Source: Aquirhabdus sp.
GTDB taxonomy: Bacteria > Pseudomonadota > Gammaproteobacteria > Pseudomonadales > Moraxellaceae
Assembly (NCBI GenBank): GCA_030150135.1
Contig: JASLGO010000113.1
Span: 1 to 26,651 of the forward strand
Direction of reading: 5' to 3'
Length of the DNA stretch: 26,651 bases
In this document: piece after piece, positions 23,683 through 26,651 of the stretch
Layout of the letters: the number at the start of each line of letters is the position of its first letter
How positions within the stretch are numbered: the first letter of the stretch is position 1
Position numbers and translations under genes: made by a program
The notes under the pieces: model-generated
Told to the model about the DNA's origin: nothing
The model's database searches: none
The model's input: the letters and a program-made list of their open reading frames with translations, nothing else

Positions 23683-24636
23683 ATGAATCCAAAAACAAAC
23701 CTAAACTGGTTTCCAGGTCACATGAACAAGGCAACCAATGAGATCAAAGAACTACTGCCCAATATTGACGTGATTATTGAAGTGCTGGATGCTCGCATTC
23801 CATATAGCAGCCAAAATCCTGTGATTGCTGAACTTTCGAAAAATCTTCCTCGAATCAAACTACTAAATAAAGACGACCTTGCCGATCCTGAAATTACCAA
23901 ACAATGGATGACCTATTTTGAGAAAGATCCAACGGTTAAAACGCTCGCCATCAACTCCAGTCAGCATCTACGCGTCCAAGCCCTTGCTGATCTTTGTCAC
24001 CAACTGGTTCCACGTACCGCAAGCCAAGTCAGAAATATCAAAGCGATGATTGTCGGCATTCCCAACGTTGGAAAATCTACCTTAATCAACATTCTCAAAG
24101 GACGAAAGATCACCGTCACGGGTAATGAACCCGCTGTCACCAAAGCTCAACAACGCATCAAACTTGACGAAGACATCGTACTGTTCGATACACCGGGAAT
24201 TTTGTGGCCAAAATTTCATAACCAAAATTCAGCCTATCGTCTCGCAGTCACGGGCGCAATTAAAAACACCGCCGTCACCTTTGATGATATTGCCTGTTAT
24301 GCCATGGATTACTTGCTTCAAGCCTATCCAGAACGTGTGAAAGAACGTTATGGACTCGAAGAGCTTCCAGTAGATGCGATGGATTTCTTTGAAATAGTCG
24401 GTGTTAAAAAGCGCTATTTCTCAAGTGGCAAATGCGTCGACTATGTCCGCCTCGGTGAAATGGTCATTCATGATATTCGTAAGCCGCTGCTTGGCAGAAT
24501 TAGCTTTGAAACCCCAGAAATGGCTGAACTTGAAGAAGTCCTCGCACAAGAAGCCAAACTTGAGCGTGAGGCTAAAAAAGAAGCTCATCTCGCTGGCAAG
24601 AAAAAACGTCGACCTGCGCCGCCAATACAAGAATAG
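23683..24636 (+). CDS. ylqF: Circularly permuted ribosome-biogenesis GTPase YlqF/RbgA
   Basis: A 317-residue GTPase of the YlqF/RbgA family; the Bacillus member assists late assembly of the 50S subunit. The permuted motif order is clear: G4 (NKDD, 62-65) comes before G1 (GIPNVGKS, 125-132) and G3 (DTPG, 169-172). The N-terminal WFPGHMNKA (9-17) is the family hallmark. The C-terminal ANTAR-like helical part is followed by a Lys/Glu-rich tail from about 275, ending KKKRRPAPPIQE, probably for rRNA contact. Length is slightly above the Bacillus protein (about 282) because of this tail. No strong ribosome site is seen, but the ATG at 23683 gives the family N-terminus. It is monocistronic by position, after the prpF terminator. 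Confidence 0.92.
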   Translation: MNPKTNLNWFPGHMNKATNEIKELLPNIDVIIEVLDARIPYSSQNPVIAELSKNLPRIKLLNKDDLADPEITKQWMTYFEKDPTVKTLAINSSQHLRVQALADLCHQLVPRTASQVRNIKAMIVGIPNVGKSTLINILKGRKITVTGNEPAVTKAQQRIKLDEDIVLFDTPGILWPKFHNQNSAYRLAVTGAIKNTAVTFDDIACYAMDYLLQAYPERVKERYGLEELPVDAMDFFEIVGVKKRYFSSGKCVDYVRLGEMVIHDIRKPLLGRISFETPEMAELEEVLAQEAKLEREAKKEAHLAGKKKRRPAPPIQE

Positions 24637-24731
24637 GATTTATTTAACTCCAAACACGCCTATTACTTTCTTATTTAAAGCAGTGAGCTCATCATTTAGA
24701 GTAAAATAGCCACTTTTTAAGGACTTTCCTT

Positions 24732-25079
24732 ATGAGCGCACTGCCAAATTGCCCAAAATGCCAATCCGAATACACCTATGAAGACGGTGACTTGCTCATT
24801 TGTCCAGAATGCAGCCACGAATGGAGTAAAACCGCCGTAACAAGCGATGATGTTGTTGCAGTGATCAAAGATTCAAACGGGAATGTACTCACTGATGGTG
24901 ATACCGTTACTGTGATTAAAGACCTCAAAGTCAAAGGCTCATCACTCGTTGTCAAAGTCGGTACCAAAGTCAAAAATATCCGTTTGCTGCCTGATGCCAG
25001 CGACGGTCACGATATCGATTGCAAAATTGATGGTATTGGCGCAATGAAACTGAAATCTGAGTTTGTCAAAAAAGCTTAA
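24732..25079 (+). CDS. yjdM: Zinc-ribbon protein YjdM (PhnA family)
   Basis: A 115-residue protein with an N-terminal zinc ribbon (Cys7-x2-Cys10 and Cys24-x2-Cys27) and a C-terminal PhnA domain (DSNGNVLTDGDTVTVIKDLKVKG). E. coli YjdM is about 111 residues. The old name PhnA refers to its position next to the phosphonate operon and not to a proven phosphonate activity; the molecular function is unsettled. AAGGA at 24719-24723 is eight bases before the ATG. No phosphonate genes are nearby. The gene is flanked by ylqF and a lipoprotein gene on the same strand with gaps of about 95 and 101 bases. Confidence 0.92.
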   Translation: MSALPNCPKCQSEYTYEDGDLLICPECSHEWSKTAVTSDDVVAVIKDSNGNVLTDGDTVTVIKDLKVKGSSLVVKVGTKVKNIRLLPDASDGHDIDCKIDGIGAMKLKSEFVKKA

Positions 25080-25180
25080 CGGTCAGCGCATCTATGATAA
25101 AGTTTGCATCGTCATGAAATGCATTCGTTACTCATTAAGATCGTAAAACTTATGATTTTCGCAGATGAGATGTCCAGCAT

Positions 25181-25762
25181 ATGAACAGCAAATATCTTTG
25201 GTTACTCATTATGCTGAGCATCTCATTGCTCAATGGCTGTATGTCACGTAAAGAAGCTGCGAAACACGTCACTATTTCACTGATTCAATCACCAGAAGCC
25301 TCACTTGAAGCATGGCATGCTGTGTACTCAATATCACCAGACATACAACGATTTGAATCACCACTCGGTCATATCCAAATTAAACAAACGCCCACAACTC
25401 TGACAGATATTTCACAAGTTCAAGCCATCTTCACTGCATTAAAACAACACACTGAACAGGAATTCAGCGACACTAAAAATAGTTTGATTACTCCCGCTGA
25501 TGACGATTTACTAAAACTGGCAAACCATGACTTTCTTCACTCAACTTATCGAGTCCGTAATCGCAATAATGAACGTCGGCGCATAGAACTTTTTGTTGCT
25601 CCCATCAATAAGCAACTAATCACCATTATTGTTCAAATTGGAGATGATGCAGATATGCAAAGCTATAGTGACTTACAAACTTTTCTCAATCAACAAGTCA
25701 CTATAGTTCCTTACGATAAGGTTCTGGATAACCAAACGTTCACACGAGAAGCTGGTATTTGA
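25181..25762 (+). CDS. Putative lipoprotein of unknown function
   Basis: A 193-residue protein with a lipoprotein signal peptide: hydrophobic core WLLIMLSISL and lipobox L17-N18-G19-C20, so Cys20 should be lipidated. Residue 21 is Met, which does not give the Asp+2 inner-membrane retention signal, so outer-membrane placement is likely. The mature part is mixed alpha/beta by appearance, hydrophilic, with no motif I recognise and no further cysteine. The ATG at 25181 places the lipobox correctly. A TTGACA lies over the end of the gene but has no matching -10; the downstream transcript candidate is listed separately. Function is unknown. Confidence 0.75.
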   Translation: MNSKYLWLLIMLSISLLNGCMSRKEAAKHVTISLIQSPEASLEAWHAVYSISPDIQRFESPLGHIQIKQTPTTLTDISQVQAIFTALKQHTEQEFSDTKNSLITPADDDLLKLANHDFLHSTYRVRNRNNERRRIELFVAPINKQLITIIVQIGDDADMQSYSDLQTFLNQQVTIVPYDKVLDNQTFTREAGI

Positions 25763-25768
25763 CATATG

Positions 25769-25882
25769 TTTACATAGAAAAAACAGCTACGCTACAGTAT
25801 GAAAGTGCCGATCGTCATACAATGAACTTGTCTACTAAGGCAAAACCCCTTTTCAGTCCGCCTCCCCCGGCGGACTTTTTTT
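25769..25882 (+). ncRNA. Candidate small RNA with promoter and terminator
   Basis: A TTTACA (25769-25774) and TACAGT (25793-25798) pair, 18 bases apart, would start transcription near 25805 in the gap after the lipoprotein gene. A strong intrinsic terminator at 25855-25882 would end it, giving an RNA of about 75-80 bases with no convincing ORF. The terminator loop is TCCCCC and a CCCC run also lies at about 25847-25849, so exposed C-rich stretches could pair with ribosome-binding sites. The terminator may instead simply serve the lipoprotein gene. Confidence 0.3.
25855..25882 (+). terminator. Rho-independent terminator, C-rich loop
   Basis: Eight-pair stem AGTCCGCC (25855-25862) / GGCGGACT (25869-25876), loop TCCCCC and seven T residues (25876-25882). 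It ends the lipoprotein transcript and, if real, the small RNA. Confidence 0.9.
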
Positions 25883-25921
25883 ATGTTCAAAATCGATAAA
25901 AAGATATAGACAGATGCTCCC

Positions 25922-26407
25922 TTATGACTCATCTGAACCAAGTTGTGTTTGCGTATAATTCTGAATACCAATTCGCTCAATGAGTTCTAATTGAGTCTGC
26001 AACCAATCAATATGTTCTTCTTCACTTTCTAAAATATCACTAAAAAGATCTCGACTCACATAATCCCGAACCTTTTCGCAGTGCTCAATCGCATCTTTCA
26101 AATCAGGATGTGCATTCATTTCCATTGCTAAATCGCTGGTCAAGATCTCTTTAACATCCTCACCGATTCTTAATTTACCAAGCTGTTGTAAATTAGGCAG
26201 TCCTTCTAAAAATAAAATGCGCTCAATGAGTCGATCCGCATGTTTCATCTCATCAATAGACTCATGCCATTCATGTTCAGCCAGTTTGGTAATACCCCAA
26301 TTCTTAAACATCTTAGAATGCAAAAAATACTGACTAATCGCCGTCAGTTCATTCAAAAGAACTTTATTCAGAAAAGCAATAACTTGTGGATCGCCGCGTA
26401 ATGCCAT
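25922..26407 (-). CDS. bfr: Bacterioferritin
   Basis: Iron-storage 24-mer subunit, 161 residues (E. coli Bfr 158). Ferroxidase-centre residues are conserved: Glu20, Glu53, His56, Glu96, Glu129 and His132, and the haem ligand is Met54 in SIDEMKHADR. The segments NELTAISQYFLHSKMFKNWG and RILFLEGLPNLQ are near-identical to E. coli, so this is the haem-binding Bfr type. The start at 26407 has AGGAG seven bases upstream on the minus strand. It lies downstream of the rRNA operon terminator and has its own promoter candidate. No bfd (bacterioferritin-associated ferredoxin) gene follows within the window; the next gene on the left is in the opposite orientation. No Fur box was recognised upstream. 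Confidence 0.96.
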   Translation of the reverse strand: MALRGDPQVIAFLNKVLLNELTAISQYFLHSKMFKNWGITKLAEHEWHESIDEMKHADRLIERILFLEGLPNLQQLGKLRIGEDVKEILTSDLAMEMNAHPDLKDAIEHCEKVRDYVSRDLFSDILESEEEHIDWLQTQLELIERIGIQNYTQTQLGSDES

Positions 26408-26444
26408 GGTCTTACTCCTTTTTTATAATCTTAGATACTGAATA

Positions 26445-26473
26445 AGTATAAACCTCTATCCCGCTTAGTTAAA
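26445..26473 (-). promoter_or_regulatory. Promoter candidate for bfr
   Basis: Reading the minus strand: TTTAAC at 26473-26468, a 17-base spacer, then TATACT at 26450-26445, about 38 bases before the bfr start codon. Confidence 0.5.
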
Positions 26474-26520
26474 ACAAAATGATAGTGAAAATGTAGTCAC
26501 AATAGACGCCATTTACAGTC

Positions 26521-26557
26521 AAAAAAAACACCCCAGTGTTTTACACTGGGGTGTTTT
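26521..26557 (-). terminator. rRNA operon terminator
   Basis: Fourteen-pair stem (26525-26538 / 26544-26557) with a five-base loop. On the minus strand it is followed by eight T residues (26528-26521). It lies just after the 5S gene end and closes the minus-strand rRNA operon. Confidence 0.92.
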
Positions 26558-26570
26558 ACGAATAAATGAG

Positions 26571-26651
26571 CTGAGGATGCCCTACTCTCACATGGCGAAT
26601 GCCACACTACCATCGGCGCAAAGAGGTTTCACTTCTGAGTTCGGGATGGGA
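26571..26651 (-). rRNA. rrf: 5S rRNA, 3' portion, continues past the window edge
   Basis: On the minus strand the sequence reads CCCATCCCGAACTCAGAAGT, then GCGCCGATGGTAGTGTGG and CATGTGAGAGTAGGGCATCC, the conserved loop C, loop E and 3' stem sequences of bacterial 5S rRNA. About 80 bases are inside the window; the 5' third is outside. The 3' end is set near 26571 from the closing stem, with a few bases of uncertainty. The gene implies that a 16S-23S-5S operon lies to the right, transcribed leftwards. Confidence 0.95.

Noticed and set aside
24401..24709. 102-codon plus-strand frame inside ylqF
   Set aside because: It overlaps the ylqF coding frame, whose GTPase motifs are clear.

Overview
The window looks like a chromosomal segment of a gammaproteobacterium, most probably a Moraxellaceae member related to Acinetobacter. 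The reasons are a methylcitrate set of the acnD/prpF type, BaeS/BaeR-like sensor and regulator sequences, an Acinetobacter-style putative solute-binding protein, and the 5S rRNA sequence at the right edge. No phage, insertion sequence, CRISPR array or tRNA gene was recognised. The genus assignment is inference from protein resemblance, not from a search.

Layout. At 1-1279 (minus) are the 5' part of dinB (DNA polymerase IV, cut by the left edge) and a small rhodanese gene that probably leads the same transcript. At 1445-2487 (plus) are yajQ and a DUF4442 hotdog-fold gene, ending in a terminator. At 2648-6416 is a tight baeS-baeR-S41 protease unit. At 6640-8065 follow an exported six-EF-hand protein and a small exported protein. 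The EF-hand gene has a perfect tandem 11-bp repeat upstream that looks like a site for an OmpR-family regulator such as BaeR.

From 8313 the methylcitrate (propionate) pathway begins: prpB and prpC, separated by a 100-nt multi-hairpin element. Then come a convergent membrane EAL phosphodiesterase gene (minus), acnD, a seven-helix membrane protein, a convergent solute-binding protein, and only at 22283 prpF. The normally compact prpBC-acnD-prpF set is therefore split into three pieces.

The most unusual stretch is 17091-19064. It begins with a decayed second copy of the 3' end of acnD, followed by a terminator-like hairpin and an AT-rich 587-residue gene. Its C-terminal region carries an Apea-like HEPN signature (R-N-x3-H), typical of RNases in antiphage or toxin systems. 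This looks like a scar of rearrangement or gene replacement at the acnD locus plus an acquired defence-type gene.

The right part holds a VOC protein, rluA, a DUF2254-like membrane protein, prpF with its own promoter, a YlqF/RbgA GTPase, yjdM, a lipoprotein, a candidate small RNA with a C-rich terminator loop, bfr (bacterioferritin, minus), and the terminator and 3' part of a 5S rRNA gene belonging to a minus-strand rRNA operon.
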